A stretch of 64,000 bases of DNA from Oceanisphaera sp. IT1-181 (lineage in GTDB: Bacteria; Pseudomonadota; Gammaproteobacteria; Enterobacterales; Aeromonadaceae): positions 3,490,001 to 3,554,000 of the forward strand of contig NZ_CP136856.1 of NCBI RefSeq assembly GCF_033807535.1. The letters are read 5' to 3'. The notes below the pieces were generated by a model that worked only from the letters and a program-made list of their open reading frames with translations, had not been told where the DNA came from and did not search any database. Shown piece by piece: positions 26,581-35,055 of this stretch. Both the position numbers and the translations under genes were made by a program. Position 1 is the stretch's first letter. Each line of letters starts with the position of its first letter.

Positions 26581-27040
26581 GATCCCGAAGGCCGATCATT
26601 TTAGCTGTTTTACGACTGAGATGGAAATGCGATCGAGAGGATCTTTGCTGTGCTTAATAGATCTTAGATCTCTAGAGAGATCTTCTATTATGACTACTAC
26701 TAGTGATCCTCTTTTCTGTGAGTAAGGCGTTTTTGATCTTAAAGATCATAAGCTTAAGTACGATCTCTACCTGTGCACAACCTTTAGTTAGATCCCCTTA
26801 GACCCGTGGGTAACTAGCCTAGTTATGCACAGGCGCCCCCAGTGAGATATTTCATTAAGAGGATAACTATAGGTTTAACACTGGTTTTAAGCATAGTTAT
26901 GCACAGGTGGCGAAAAGGGCGGGATTAATAACAACACTAAATTGAGGAGGGGATCTGTTGATAACTTGGTGGAAAGAATTTATCCACAGTGGGGATCAGA
27001 TGCGTGAACCGATCCCCATAAGAGGCTTAATTAATAGATC
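26581..27040. other. oriC: Chromosomal replication origin oriC
   Basis: I count 16 GATC (Dam) sites in 460 bp, about nine times chance. Perfect TTATnCACA DnaA boxes on the + strand lie at 26823-26831 (TTATGCACA), 26897-26905 (TTATGCACA) and 26980-26988 (TTATCCACA). Weaker sites are TGTTGATAA at 26956-26964 (complement TTATCAACA) and TGTGCACAA at 26772-26780. The left part (about 26640-26715) has AGATCT-rich, AT-rich repeats like the E. coli duplex-unwinding 13-mers (for example GATCTTCTATTAT). It lies between mnmG and mioC, exactly as in E. coli and Vibrio. No gene is present in the interval. Confidence 0.95.
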
Positions 27041-27486
27041 TATTGCTTAGTTAACCAGAGATCGAGCCATTTTTTTGCGATCATCTCCGGTGGATCGGCC
27101 AAACTAACGTCTATCTTAAGTTGATCCTCTAGACGAATGGCGCCTAGTTGGCTGAGTTGATGATCCAGTGTTTGTATGGCTTGGCAGAAAGTATCGTAGG
27201 CAGAATCACCTAAACCCACGGCTAAGTAGTTAAGGCCGGTTAAGTTTGGTGCTTGGTCAAGTAATTGCTGGTAGAAAGGTTGAATATTTTCCGGAAGATC
27301 TCCGGCACCATGAGTAGAACAGATCAATAATAAGATATGCTCAGGGCTGATCAAGATGTGATCAACTTGGGGAGAAGTGTGAATAACAGTGTGATAACTA
27401 TTTTGTTCTAGGATCTCAGCTAAGTCTGCCGCCAGATCTTCGGCCGCACCCAAAGTTGAGCCCACCAAGAGGGTTACCTGCTTCAT
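27040..27486 (-). CDS. mioC: FMN-binding protein MioC
   Basis: 148 residues (E. coli 147), a short flavodoxin-like protein. The FMN phosphate loop is VTLLVGSTLGAAEDLAADLA, and CSTHGAGDLPENIQPFYQQL and VGLGDSAYDTFCQAI line the flavin site. Its transcription points into oriC, where in E. coli it influences initiation. The start at 27486 (MKQVTLLVGST) is chosen over an upstream extension that would have no flavodoxin similarity. Confidence 0.94.
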   Translation of the reverse strand: MKQVTLLVGSTLGAAEDLAADLAEILEQNSYHTVIHTSPQVDHILISPEHILLLICSTHGAGDLPENIQPFYQQLLDQAPNLTGLNYLAVGLGDSAYDTFCQAIQTLDHQLSQLGAIRLEDQLKIDVSLADPPEMIAKKWLDLWLTKQ

Positions 27487-27564
27487 ATTGCTCCTGATAA
27501 AATAAAAAAGTGGTGATTTTAGCACCATCATCTTAAATAGTCGGTGTAAGATAGAGCCTGGCAA

Positions 27565-27591
27565 GACCACTTTAGTCTAACTAAAGTGGTC
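27565..27591. promoter_or_regulatory. Perfect 12-bp inverted repeat between mioC and gdhA
   Basis: GACCACTTTAGT-CTA-ACTAAAGTGGTC in the divergent intergenic region. It lies 79 nt before mioC and 179 nt before gdhA. It could be an operator or a hairpin; no T-run follows, so a terminator is less likely. Confidence 0.45.
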
Positions 27592-27769
27592 AAACCGGCG
27601 GTCAGTAAGGCGGAATACGGGGTATTAAATGATAAAAAAACACAAATATTCCACCTTTAATTCATCAATGGCATTGACCGAAAACTGCATTCATATTTCA
27701 ATAGAAGCGGGTCTCAACCACCAGCAGTATCCCAGCATAAGTGGTACCAAAAATAACAAGGAAGATATC

Positions 27770-29125
27770 GTGACGTATATTCATAACACCATCACCAAAC
27801 TCAAGCAGACCAGCCCAGCTCAAGCTGAATTTTATCAGGCGGTAGAGGAGGTGCTTGAATCGTTACAGCCCATCCTTGAAACTAACAAAAAATATCAGCT
27901 GCATGCCATTATTGAACGTATTGTTGAGCCAGAGCGCCAACTGATGTTCAGAGTTCCTTGGGTAGATGATCAGGGTAAGATTCAAGTTAACAAAGGTTAT
28001 CGTATTGAATTCAACTCAGCATTAGGTCCTTACAAAGGCGGCCTTCGTTTCCATCCCAGCGTTAACGCCAGCATCATCAAATTCCTCGGTTTTGAACAAA
28101 TCTTTAAAAACGCATTAACCGGTCTGCCAATTGGCGGCGGTAAAGGCGGTGCCAACTTTGATCCTAAAGGCAAATCTGACGCCGAAATCATGCGCTTTTG
28201 TCAGTCATTCATTAATGAATTGTATCGCCACATAGGCCCAACCACAGACGTACCTGCGGGTGACATTGGGGTAGGCGGACGTGAAATTGGCTATATGTTC
28301 GGTCAATATAAGCGTTTAACCGGCAATTTTGATGGCGTATTTACCGGTAAGAGCCTGCTGTGGGGCGGTTCGTTAGCGCGTAAAGAAGCCACTGGCTATG
28401 GTTGTGTTTACTTTGCTCAGTACATGCTAGAAGAGAAGGGCGATACCTTAGCGGGTAAACACTGCTTAGTTTCTGGCGCGGGTAACGTAGCTATCTATAC
28501 CATCGAAAAGCTGTATCAGCTGGGTGCTATCCCAGTAAGCTGTTCAGACTCTAGCGGAACTATTTACCACGAGTCCGGTATTAACTTGGATACGCTAAAA
28601 GAGCTGAAAGAAGTACGCCACGTTCGCTTGAATGAGTACTTAACCGCGCACCCTGACGCGACCTTTATTCCGGTGGCTGATTATCCTGCCGATAGCAATG
28701 CGGTGTGGCATTTAACTGGCGCTCAATTAGCGTTTCCTTGTGCGACCCAAAATGAGCTTAACGAAGCTGATGCGAAAGCACTGGTGGCTAACGGCTGTAT
28801 CGCTGTGTCTGAGGGTGCCAACATGCCTTCTACTCAAGATGCAGTTGAAGTATTCTTGGCCGCTAAAATCCTTTATGGCCCAGGTAAAGCTGCCAACGCA
28901 GGTGGCGTAGCGACCAGTCAGTTGGAAATGGCACAAAATGCCAGTATGCAGCGCTGGAGCTTTGAAGAAGTAGATGAAAAGCTCAAAGTTATCATGAAAA
29001 ACATCTATCTGAACGCCAGCCAAACGGCGGCCGAATTTGGCGAGCCAAACAACCTAGTGTTGGGCGCTAACATTGCTGGTTTCCGTAAAGTAGCGGATGC
29101 CATGATAGAGCAAGGCGTGGTGTAA
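27770..29125 (+). CDS. gdhA: NADP-type glutamate dehydrogenase
   Basis: 451 residues, matching the hexameric GdhA family (E. coli 447). The glutamate site is visible in NSALGPYKGGLRFHPSVNAS and LPIGGGKGGANFDPKGKSD, with the catalytic Asp region TTDVPAGDIGVGGREIGYM, and the Rossmann motif is VSGAGNVAIYTIEKL. It assimilates ammonium into glutamate with NADPH. A GTG at 27770 preceded by AAGGAAG at 5 nt is taken as start. The frame stays open to 27629, but those 47 codons have no counterpart in the family. A strong terminator follows at 29272. Confidence 0.95.
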   Translation: MTYIHNTITKLKQTSPAQAEFYQAVEEVLESLQPILETNKKYQLHAIIERIVEPERQLMFRVPWVDDQGKIQVNKGYRIEFNSALGPYKGGLRFHPSVNASIIKFLGFEQIFKNALTGLPIGGGKGGANFDPKGKSDAEIMRFCQSFINELYRHIGPTTDVPAGDIGVGGREIGYMFGQYKRLTGNFDGVFTGKSLLWGGSLARKEATGYGCVYFAQYMLEEKGDTLAGKHCLVSGAGNVAIYTIEKLYQLGAIPVSCSDSSGTIYHESGINLDTLKELKEVRHVRLNEYLTAHPDATFIPVADYPADSNAVWHLTGAQLAFPCATQNELNEADAKALVANGCIAVSEGANMPSTQDAVEVFLAAKILYGPGKAANAGGVATSQLEMAQNASMQRWSFEEVDEKLKVIMKNIYLNASQTAAEFGEPNNLVLGANIAGFRKVADAMIEQGVV

Positions 29126-29172
29126 CAAGCGGTACGTTATACGCTGTACGCCATACGTTAAAGAACATGCTC

Positions 29173-29216
29173 TTGTAGGCGAACGCTTGCTCTCGCATTT
29201 CGCCGAAGGCGGAACG
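29173..29216 (+). repeat. REP-like element, copy 2
   Basis: CTTGTAGGCGAACGCTTGCT with TCGCATTTCGCCGAAGGCGG, nearly identical to 12989-13031. Confidence 0.65.
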
Positions 29217-29240
29217 GGTTAAAATATAATAGTAAAATCG

Positions 29241-29378
29241 AGATCCTGACATGCGTCAGGATGACGGCAATAAAAAAGCCCCGAACCAACGGTTCGGGGC
29301 TTTTTATTTGGCTGGGCTATGGCATTACTTTAGCTTCTCGTTTTACTGCGTAAAACCGGCCAGCGGTCGCGGCCTCTT
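29241..29378 (+). repeat. Dispersed repeat B with terminator, copy 1
   Basis: It starts with the dyad CTGACATGCGTCAGGATGACGG, continues through a GCCCCGA terminator hairpin, and ends with the hairpin GTTTTACTGCGTAAAACCGG plus CGGCCTCT. The whole arrangement is repeated at 39025-39144; only the last part recurs at 51934-51975. Confidence 0.7.
29272..29306. terminator. Bidirectional terminator between gdhA and the RidA-family gene
   Basis: A perfect stem (AAAAAGCCCCGAACC, AAC loop, GGTTCGGGGCTTTTT) with T-runs in both directions, placed between convergent genes. Confidence 0.92.
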
Positions 29379-29422
29379 GTCAGTGCAATAACATACAGCG
29401 TAAGGCGTATAGCATAAGACTA

Positions 29423-29773
29423 TTATTTAACAGCTGCAGTTACCGATATTTCTACCAGTAACTCTTCGCGCGCCATAGCACCTTCCACACAGGTGCGAGC
29501 AGGGGCGTGGCCTTTCGGTACCCAAGCATCCCACACCGCATTCATGGCAGCAAAATCCTTCATGGATTTCAAAAATATAGTGACCGTCAGCATGTGTTCG
29601 CGGCTTGAGCCTGCTACTAATAGTAACTCGTCTACTTTATCCAGCATGGTGACCGTTTGTTCGGTAATATCCTTACTGGCATCTTTGGGCACTTGGCCAC
29701 ACAAATAGACGATGCCATTGTGTTTGACGATGCGGCTCATACGCTCGCTGATTTGTTGGCGCTCTATAGTCAT
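29423..29773 (-). CDS. RidA (YjgF/YER057c/UK114) family protein
   Basis: 116 residues, a single RidA domain. Conserved stretches are VYLCGQVPKD, MNAVWDAWVPKGHAPARTCV (with the Arg that binds the imine substrate carboxylate in active RidA) and LLVEISVTAAVK. RidA-family enzymes hydrolyse reactive enamines and imines made by PLP enzymes. Close paralogues exist (RutC, YoaB), so the exact substrate is open. It stands alone, convergent to gdhA. Confidence 0.88.
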   Translation of the reverse strand: MTIERQQISERMSRIVKHNGIVYLCGQVPKDASKDITEQTVTMLDKVDELLLVAGSSREHMLTVTIFLKSMKDFAAMNAVWDAWVPKGHAPARTCVEGAMAREELLVEISVTAAVK

Positions 29774-29806
29774 GACTGCTGCTCCGGTTAGGTTTTATAG
29801 AGAGAG

Positions 29807-29886
29807 CGCTAAGCGCTCAGCGTCGAGCTCTAGGGAAAACAAAGAACGATGTCTTATTTTAGCTCAGCGCTGGGCGCCTAGCGCTA
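29807..29886. repeat. GCGC-rich dispersed repeat F
   Basis: AGCGCTAAGCGCTCAGCGTC and GCTCAGCGCTGGGCGCCTAG form a dyad across 80 bp in front of the MOSC-fusion gene. Related fragments are at about 12937-12977 and 51798-51829. Confidence 0.45.
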
Positions 29887-29957
29887 TCTTTTAGTACGCA
29901 AACCTTAACCTCTGAGCTGAGCTTGTAAACGTTTAATCTCAATAAGGATCAAATTCT

Positions 29958-31772
29958 ATGGCGGTGATCACGCAGCTCTACCTGTACCCTTTGAAATCTG
30001 CGGCTGGATTAGCCTTAAATGAAGCTTTTGTCACTTATGAAGGCCTACTGGGTGATCGCCGCTTTATGCTCGCCAAGCCCGATGGCCGATTTATTAGCGC
30101 GCGTACGCATCCGCGATTACAAGGTATTCAGGTGCAGCCGGTCGCTGGCGGCTTAGATCTACACTTTAATTTACCCCACGGCGGCGAACACCAATTAGCC
30201 GTACGTTATAGTGAGTTTTTGCAGCAGCCAGTTACCGCCACCGTTTGGGACGACACTTTTACCGCACTCAGTACCCATCCTCATTACGATGCGTGGTTTA
30301 GTGAGTTCTTGAGCGAGGCGGTGCAACTTATTTGGCTGGGTGAGCAGTCTCAGCGCTATCGTGAAAGCATAAATACGGCGGTCAGCTTTGCCGATGGTTA
30401 TCCGTTACTGCTGATCTCACAAGCCTCATTGCAAGATCTTAACTTGCGCGCCGATGCGCGGCTTGAGATGTCGCAGTTTAGGCCGAACCTGGTGATATCA
30501 AAAACGCGGGCGTTTGAAGAGGATGGCTGGCGACGAATTCGTATTGGCGACGTGGAGTTTGTGGTCGCCAAGCCTTGTAGCCGTTGTGTGATGACCACCA
30601 TAGAGCCTGGTACGGAACATTTTAATGTGCTTAAAGAACCGTTAGCAACCTTGCTGCGCTATCGACACGGCAGCGATGGCGAGGTGTATTTCGGCCAAAA
30701 CCTGATTGCCGTTAATGAAGGCATCATCCGCCAAGGCGATAAGGTTGAGGTTTTAGAATACGCGAGTGCTGCCATTTACCCTGATGCGGCACCTAAGCGC
30801 CGTGAGCTTATTTGCGTGGCACGGGAAGCGCTCACCCCTGATATAGAAACCTATTGGTTAGTGGCAAGCGATGGCAAAGCGCTACCTAACTATCAAGCGG
30901 GGCAGCACCTGCCGATTGCCGTAGAGATAGATGGTCAGCGCCATGTGCGCTACTACAGCCTAAGCTCTAGTCCTACTCAGGATGAACGCTATGGTATTAG
31001 CGTGAAACGCCAGCCCGATGGCAAAGTATCGCCTTGGCTGGCAGAGCATTTTCAACCGGGTAAAACGTTATTGGCGCATGCACCCGCCGGCGACTTCGTA
31101 CTGCAACCCGCCGAGCGTTATCTGCTGTTATCGGCAGGCTCCGGTATTACGCCTCTGTTATCGATGATCCGCGCATTAGCAGATAACGAGCAGTTACATG
31201 ATGTGGTGTTTATTCATGTGTGTCGGACTGAGCAGGATATTCCTGCCGCCGCAGCATTACGGCAATTGGCAGATAGCCATCCAGGTCTGATTGTGCAGTT
31301 TGTACTTACCCAACCCCAAATAGGCGAGGGCGGTCGACTGACGCTGGGGCAGTTGGCGGCTATTCCACAGTTACCAACACGCCAAACCTATCTCTGCGGC
31401 CCAGCCGGTTTTATGCAGCAAGCACGCAGCTGGTTATTAGCGTTAGGGTTACCTGCAACGCTGTTACAACAAGAGTACTTTGGCAGTCTGCAAAGCGAGG
31501 ATGTTTCACGTGAAACACTGGCAGTCTCTATCCAAATTGGCGAACAGTGCTTTACTGGCAATAACCAGCGCGACTTACTGACTCAGGCCGAGCAGCAAGG
31601 CATGACCTTGCCTTGGTCTTGTCGAGCCGGTATTTGTGGCAGTTGTAAGCAGCAGTTAGTGTCCGGCGCAGTGGAACAACCGCCAGCCCCCGCGTTATCC
31701 GCAACCGAACGCGAAGCCGGTATAGTGTTAGCCTGCTGCTGTGTGCCGCTAACAGATGTGGTCTTAAAATGA
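29958..31772 (+). CDS. MOSC domain fused to ferredoxin-NAD(P) reductase-like module
   Basis: 604 residues. Residues 1-270 resemble YcbX: a MOSC N-terminal beta-barrel (VITQLYLYPLKSAAGLAL, GDRRFMLAKPDGRFISAR) and MOSC domain with KPCSRCVMTTIEPG (Cys near 206 and 209; the MOSC Cys binds molybdenum cofactor in relatives). Residues 285-500 are an FAD/NAD(P) reductase like Hcr (VRYYSLSSSP, LLLSAGSGITPLLSMIRAL, YLCGPAGFM). The C-terminus is a plant-type 2Fe-2S domain with SCRAGICGSCKQQLVSG and a later Cys. E. coli YcbX, with MOSC plus 2Fe-2S, helps detoxify N-hydroxylated bases with an external reductase; this fusion carries its own reductase. A parS-like site lies inside at 31502. Confidence 0.88.
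   Translation: MAVITQLYLYPLKSAAGLALNEAFVTYEGLLGDRRFMLAKPDGRFISARTHPRLQGIQVQPVAGGLDLHFNLPHGGEHQLAVRYSEFLQQPVTATVWDDTFTALSTHPHYDAWFSEFLSEAVQLIWLGEQSQRYRESINTAVSFADGYPLLLISQASLQDLNLRADARLEMSQFRPNLVISKTRAFEEDGWRRIRIGDVEFVVAKPCSRCVMTTIEPGTEHFNVLKEPLATLLRYRHGSDGEVYFGQNLIAVNEGIIRQGDKVEVLEYASAAIYPDAAPKRRELICVAREALTPDIETYWLVASDGKALPNYQAGQHLPIAVEIDGQRHVRYYSLSSSPTQDERYGISVKRQPDGKVSPWLAEHFQPGKTLLAHAPAGDFVLQPAERYLLLSAGSGITPLLSMIRALADNEQLHDVVFIHVCRTEQDIPAAAALRQLADSHPGLIVQFVLTQPQIGEGGRLTLGQLAAIPQLPTRQTYLCGPAGFMQQARSWLLALGLPATLLQQEYFGSLQSEDVSRETLAVSIQIGEQCFTGNNQRDLLTQAEQQGMTLPWSCRAGICGSCKQQLVSGAVEQPPAPALSATEREAGIVLACCCVPLTDVVLK
31502..31517. other. parS: parS centromere site
   Basis: TGTTTCACGTGAAACA is a perfect 16-bp palindrome matching the bacterial parS consensus (TGTTnCACGTGAAACA). 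It lies inside the MOSC-fusion gene, about 4.5 kb from the mioC edge of oriC. ParB binding is expected from the sequence match. Confidence 0.93.
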
Positions 31773-31779
31773 CTTAGCT

Positions 31780-31972
31780 ATACGCTTTACGTCATACGTT
31801 AAAGATAAATACGAAATATATGACAGCTCGGTGTTGATATGCGGCTGCGCCACATTGCCAAGCTAAAGCATCGCCTACATAGACACCGCAAAGCAATAGC
31901 TTTGCTGCACCATGCCACAACGGCGTGGTCGGTCTTTTGTTTGAACTTACAGCGTACGGCTTATAGCGTATC
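31780..31972. repeat. MITE-like element bracketed by inverted repeat D
   Basis: TATACGCTTTACGTCATACG (31780-31799) and, in opposite orientation, TTACAGCGTACGGCTTATAG (31948-31967) bound about 190 bp without a gene. The right end supplies the last codons (Ser-Arg-Asp-Thr-Leu) and stop of the D-lactate dehydrogenase gene. No transposase is nearby, so mobility is only an inference from the bracket. Confidence 0.5.
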
Positions 31973-34816
31973 GCGGCTCTTGGACGCTTCATCTACTAAG
32001 TAAAGAATGGACTCATAGTTGATGCCGCTGTGATGGCTTAATCCGAGTTCACAGGTGCGGCTGTTACTCAATCCTCGTGTGCAACCTGACGGCACTTGCT
32101 GTTTTAAGGTAGCCAGTGCCGAAGCATTAAGCTCGGGCAGGGTAAAGCCTTTATCACCGGCAAAACCACAGCAGCTGATGTGCTCTGGCACTATTACCGA
32201 CGTCGCACAAAGCTTAGCTAACGCTAACATTTTATCGGCCAAGCCCATGCGTTGGCTGCTGCAGGTAATGTGCAGCATTACCGTTTCATCAAGGGGCGAG
32301 AGTTGCAGTCGTGTTAATGCATGCTCCAAGATAAAAGCTACCGGCTCATAAACGGCTAAGTTTTTGGTAAAGCTATCTTTACTCAACTTGGCACAAGGGC
32401 TGGTGTCCATCAGTACTGGCCATCGCCCTTGCTCCGAAGCTTGCCACAAGCTGTCTTCCAGCTCTTGTATCTTATCCGCCGCCAGTTCAAACATACCCTT
32501 ACTCTGATAGGGCATGCCGCAACACAGACTATTCAGCTGTGCCGGTATGATGACCTCAAAACCTGCCTTGGCTAATACCGATAACGTGACTTCAGTTAAG
32601 GGTCGAGCATCGGTTGCTTGTGATGATTGGCCGAGTGTGCGGCTGGCACAAGAGGGGAAATACACTACTTTATTGCTGCTCGTCGGTAGTCCTTGAGGCT
32701 GATTTTGCTTTTGCTTAGTTAATTCTTTCTGCAGCTGATGCGAGTTAGCCGCCGGTATTTCAGGAAACCACATCGGTAGTTTGTTACGGCTAACACTACG
32801 CAAGCTGCTATTCACGCGAGTCATGGCTTGGTTGCCGACTAACTTGCGGGCCAGATTAGTGGTATTCAAACCTATACCTACTGCCTTAGTGGTACTGGCA
32901 AAGTGCTGAGCCGTCCAACGCGCAATGGGCTGAAACTTCTGATAGCGGGCTGTGCGTAGCTTGCGCATCATGTCGCCAGTGTTAATGCCGACCGGACAGC
33001 GCTGCTCGCATAAGCCGGTGGCCGCGCAAGTATCGACGCCATGATACTCAAACACCTGAGCTAAGCTGTCGTCTATCACCTCGTGATTAGTTTGGCGACG
33101 TTGTAGCTCTCGGTAGAGCACTATTCGTTGGCGAGGCGTGAGGCTTAAATTCTTGGAGGGGCAGACTGCCTCACAAAAACCACATTCAATGCACTTATCA
33201 ATCAGCGGATCGGCGGCGGGTAAGGGTTTAAGGTTTTTAAGATGCGCTTGGGTATCTGCGTTAACAATCACGCCTGGGTTCAGAATGCCTTGAGGATCAA
33301 ACAGTGCTTTTATCTGCTGCACTAATCGATAGCCGTCTTGCCCCCATTCCAACTCAACGAAGGGCGCCATGTTGCGCCCCGTGCCGTGCTCGGCTTTGAG
33401 TGAACCTTGATATTCCACGGCCACCAACTGAGTGACGGCTGCCATAAAATCACCGTAACGCTGGCGCTCAGTCTCGTTATCGAAGCCTTGAGTAAATACA
33501 AAGTGCAGATTACCGGCCAAGGCGTGACCGAAGATAATGGCCTCGTGATAACCGAACCGCTCGAAGAGGGCCGTTAACTTACGCACTGCCGCCGCTAAAT
33601 GTTTCACGTGAAACGCTACGTCTTCAATTACTACAGTAGTACCGGTTTCACGTACCGCTCCCACCGCCGGAAACATGCCTTTGCGCATGGCCCACAGGTT
33701 AGCGCACAACTTGGTATCTTGCGTGAACGCTACCTGCTCAAGCAGTGTGAAGCTCTCAATGGCGGCCATTGCTTGAGCGCAGTTTTGCGCTAACTCGGCT
33801 TGAGTAGCGCCGTGTACTTCTATTAATAGCGCCGCTGCTTCTAAATCTAAGGTTTGAATAAAGTCGGGCATACCGGCCTGATTGGCAATGGAGCGCAGGG
33901 CGCGACCGTCCATTATCTCAACTGCCGCAACAGCAGTGTCGGCTAATTCGGTGACCGCCAAGCAGGTATTTTCAATATCGGCATACACCAAAAGGCAAGA
34001 GGCCTTAAAGGCATGATCGGGTACCGTGTTGTAACTAATGTCATTAATAAAGCCCAGCGTGCCTTCGGAGCCAATCATCAAGTGGGCCAGCATATCGAAG
34101 GGATCGGTAAAATCTAGCAGGGCGTTCAGGCTGTAGCCGGTGGTATTTTTTAATCGGTACTTGTGACGGATGCGCTCACTCAAGGCCGGGTTGGCTAACA
34201 CTTGCTGATGCAATGCTTGTAAGCCACTGAGTAACTGCGGCTGCAACTGGGCAAAGCGCGCCTTGCTTAATTCGTCTCGGGTATCAAGATAGGTACCGTC
34301 GGCTAAAACTACACTTAAGCCCGCTAAGGTTTGATAGGAATTTTGGGCCGTGCCACAGCACATGCCAGAGGCATTATTAGCGGCGATGCCGCCAATTTTA
34401 CAGCTATTGATAGACGCGGGATCTGGGCCTATCTTGCGCCCAAACGGTGCCAGATATTTATTGGCGTGTGCACCTATTACGCCTGGCTGTAAAGTAATGA
34501 GGTGACCGTTTTCACTCATGGTGTGGCCGCGCCAGTCATCGGTTAAGGTGATCAGTACCGAGTCGGAGATGGCTTGGCCCGACAAACTGGTGCCCGCAGC
34601 GCGAAAGGTGCAATGAATGGCGTGCTCGCTACATAGCTGAAGTACCTGAATAACTTCTGCGGTGCTGCTTAAGCGCAATACCATTTTAGGTAACAGTCGA
34701 TAAAAGCTGGCGTCTGTGCCCAGTGCTAAGCACAGCGCAGGATCGGTAATAATACGCGCGGCGGGTAATATCTTGCGTAGCGCCGCCAGTAATAAAGTGT
34801 AACGAGATGCCATCAA
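31961..34816 (-). CDS. FAD/Fe-S D-lactate dehydrogenase (Dld-II type)
   Basis: 951 residues. An N-terminal FAD-binding PCMH domain (FRAAGTSLSGQAISDSVLI, IGPDPASINSCKIGGIAANN) and the FAD-oxidase C-terminal domain (HALAGNLHF, LKAEHGTGRNMAP) are followed by two 4Fe-4S motifs (CIECGFCEAVCP near residue 541; CAATGLCEQRCP near 595) and CCG domains (FPSCASRT, LCCGMPYQ, HITCSSQRMG, SCCGFAGDKG). This is the layout of the respiratory D-lactate dehydrogenase Dld-II of Shewanella, which feeds the quinone pool; related proteins oxidise D-2-hydroxyglutarate. It stands alone. The last five codons come from an intergenic repeat, and a parS-like site is embedded near residue 400. Confidence 0.85.
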   Translation of the reverse strand: MMASRYTLLLAALRKILPAARIITDPALCLALGTDASFYRLLPKMVLRLSSTAEVIQVLQLCSEHAIHCTFRAAGTSLSGQAISDSVLITLTDDWRGHTMSENGHLITLQPGVIGAHANKYLAPFGRKIGPDPASINSCKIGGIAANNASGMCCGTAQNSYQTLAGLSVVLADGTYLDTRDELSKARFAQLQPQLLSGLQALHQQVLANPALSERIRHKYRLKNTTGYSLNALLDFTDPFDMLAHLMIGSEGTLGFINDISYNTVPDHAFKASCLLVYADIENTCLAVTELADTAVAAVEIMDGRALRSIANQAGMPDFIQTLDLEAAALLIEVHGATQAELAQNCAQAMAAIESFTLLEQVAFTQDTKLCANLWAMRKGMFPAVGAVRETGTTVVIEDVAFHVKHLAAAVRKLTALFERFGYHEAIIFGHALAGNLHFVFTQGFDNETERQRYGDFMAAVTQLVAVEYQGSLKAEHGTGRNMAPFVELEWGQDGYRLVQQIKALFDPQGILNPGVIVNADTQAHLKNLKPLPAADPLIDKCIECGFCEAVCPSKNLSLTPRQRIVLYRELQRRQTNHEVIDDSLAQVFEYHGVDTCAATGLCEQRCPVGINTGDMMRKLRTARYQKFQPIARWTAQHFASTTKAVGIGLNTTNLARKLVGNQAMTRVNSSLRSVSRNKLPMWFPEIPAANSHQLQKELTKQKQNQPQGLPTSSNKVVYFPSCASRTLGQSSQATDARPLTEVTLSVLAKAGFEVIIPAQLNSLCCGMPYQSKGMFELAADKIQELEDSLWQASEQGRWPVLMDTSPCAKLSKDSFTKNLAVYEPVAFILEHALTRLQLSPLDETVMLHITCSSQRMGLADKMLALAKLCATSVIVPEHISCCGFAGDKGFTLPELNASALATLKQQVPSGCTRGLSNSRTCELGLSHHSGINYESILYLVDEASKSRDTL
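33600..33615. other. parS: Second parS-like site
   Basis: TGTTTCACGTGAAACG: the 14-bp core GTTTCACGTGAAAC is perfect, and the last base of the 16-mer differs (G for A). It lies in the D-lactate dehydrogenase gene, 2.1 kb from the perfect site. Confidence 0.85.
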
Positions 34817-35055
34817 AGTGCTTCCTTAGCTGTGGCTGTGCTTGCGTCTTATGATAAGGCCTGCTTATGATTTTGGCTTAACCGATTCTGGTATAAAAAG
34901 GTAAGCGTCAGTTTATTCTGATTTATCGACAACATCAGGTTAGGCTAGAGTAAGACACTAACTGTCGCGACTTTACTGTGCTACTTGAGCCTGTGTTGCT
35001 TGAGTGGCAGTTTTCTCTGATGGTATAACAAATATGATTTTTAACGAGGTTAACC

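Larger units (their letters stand above)
29131..29420. repeat. Intergenic mosaic bracketed by inverted repeat D
   Basis: Between gdhA and the convergent RidA-family gene, a TATACGCTGTACGCCATACG motif (29131-29160) is mirrored by ACATACAGCGTAAGGCGTAT (29391-29410). Between them lie a REP-like element (29173-29216) and repeat B with a terminator (29241-29378). No gene is present. Confidence 0.6.

Noticed and set aside
27629..27769. 47 extra N-terminal codons for gdhA
   Set aside because: They have no counterpart in GdhA; a GTG with a good AAGGAAG site at 27770 gives the family length.
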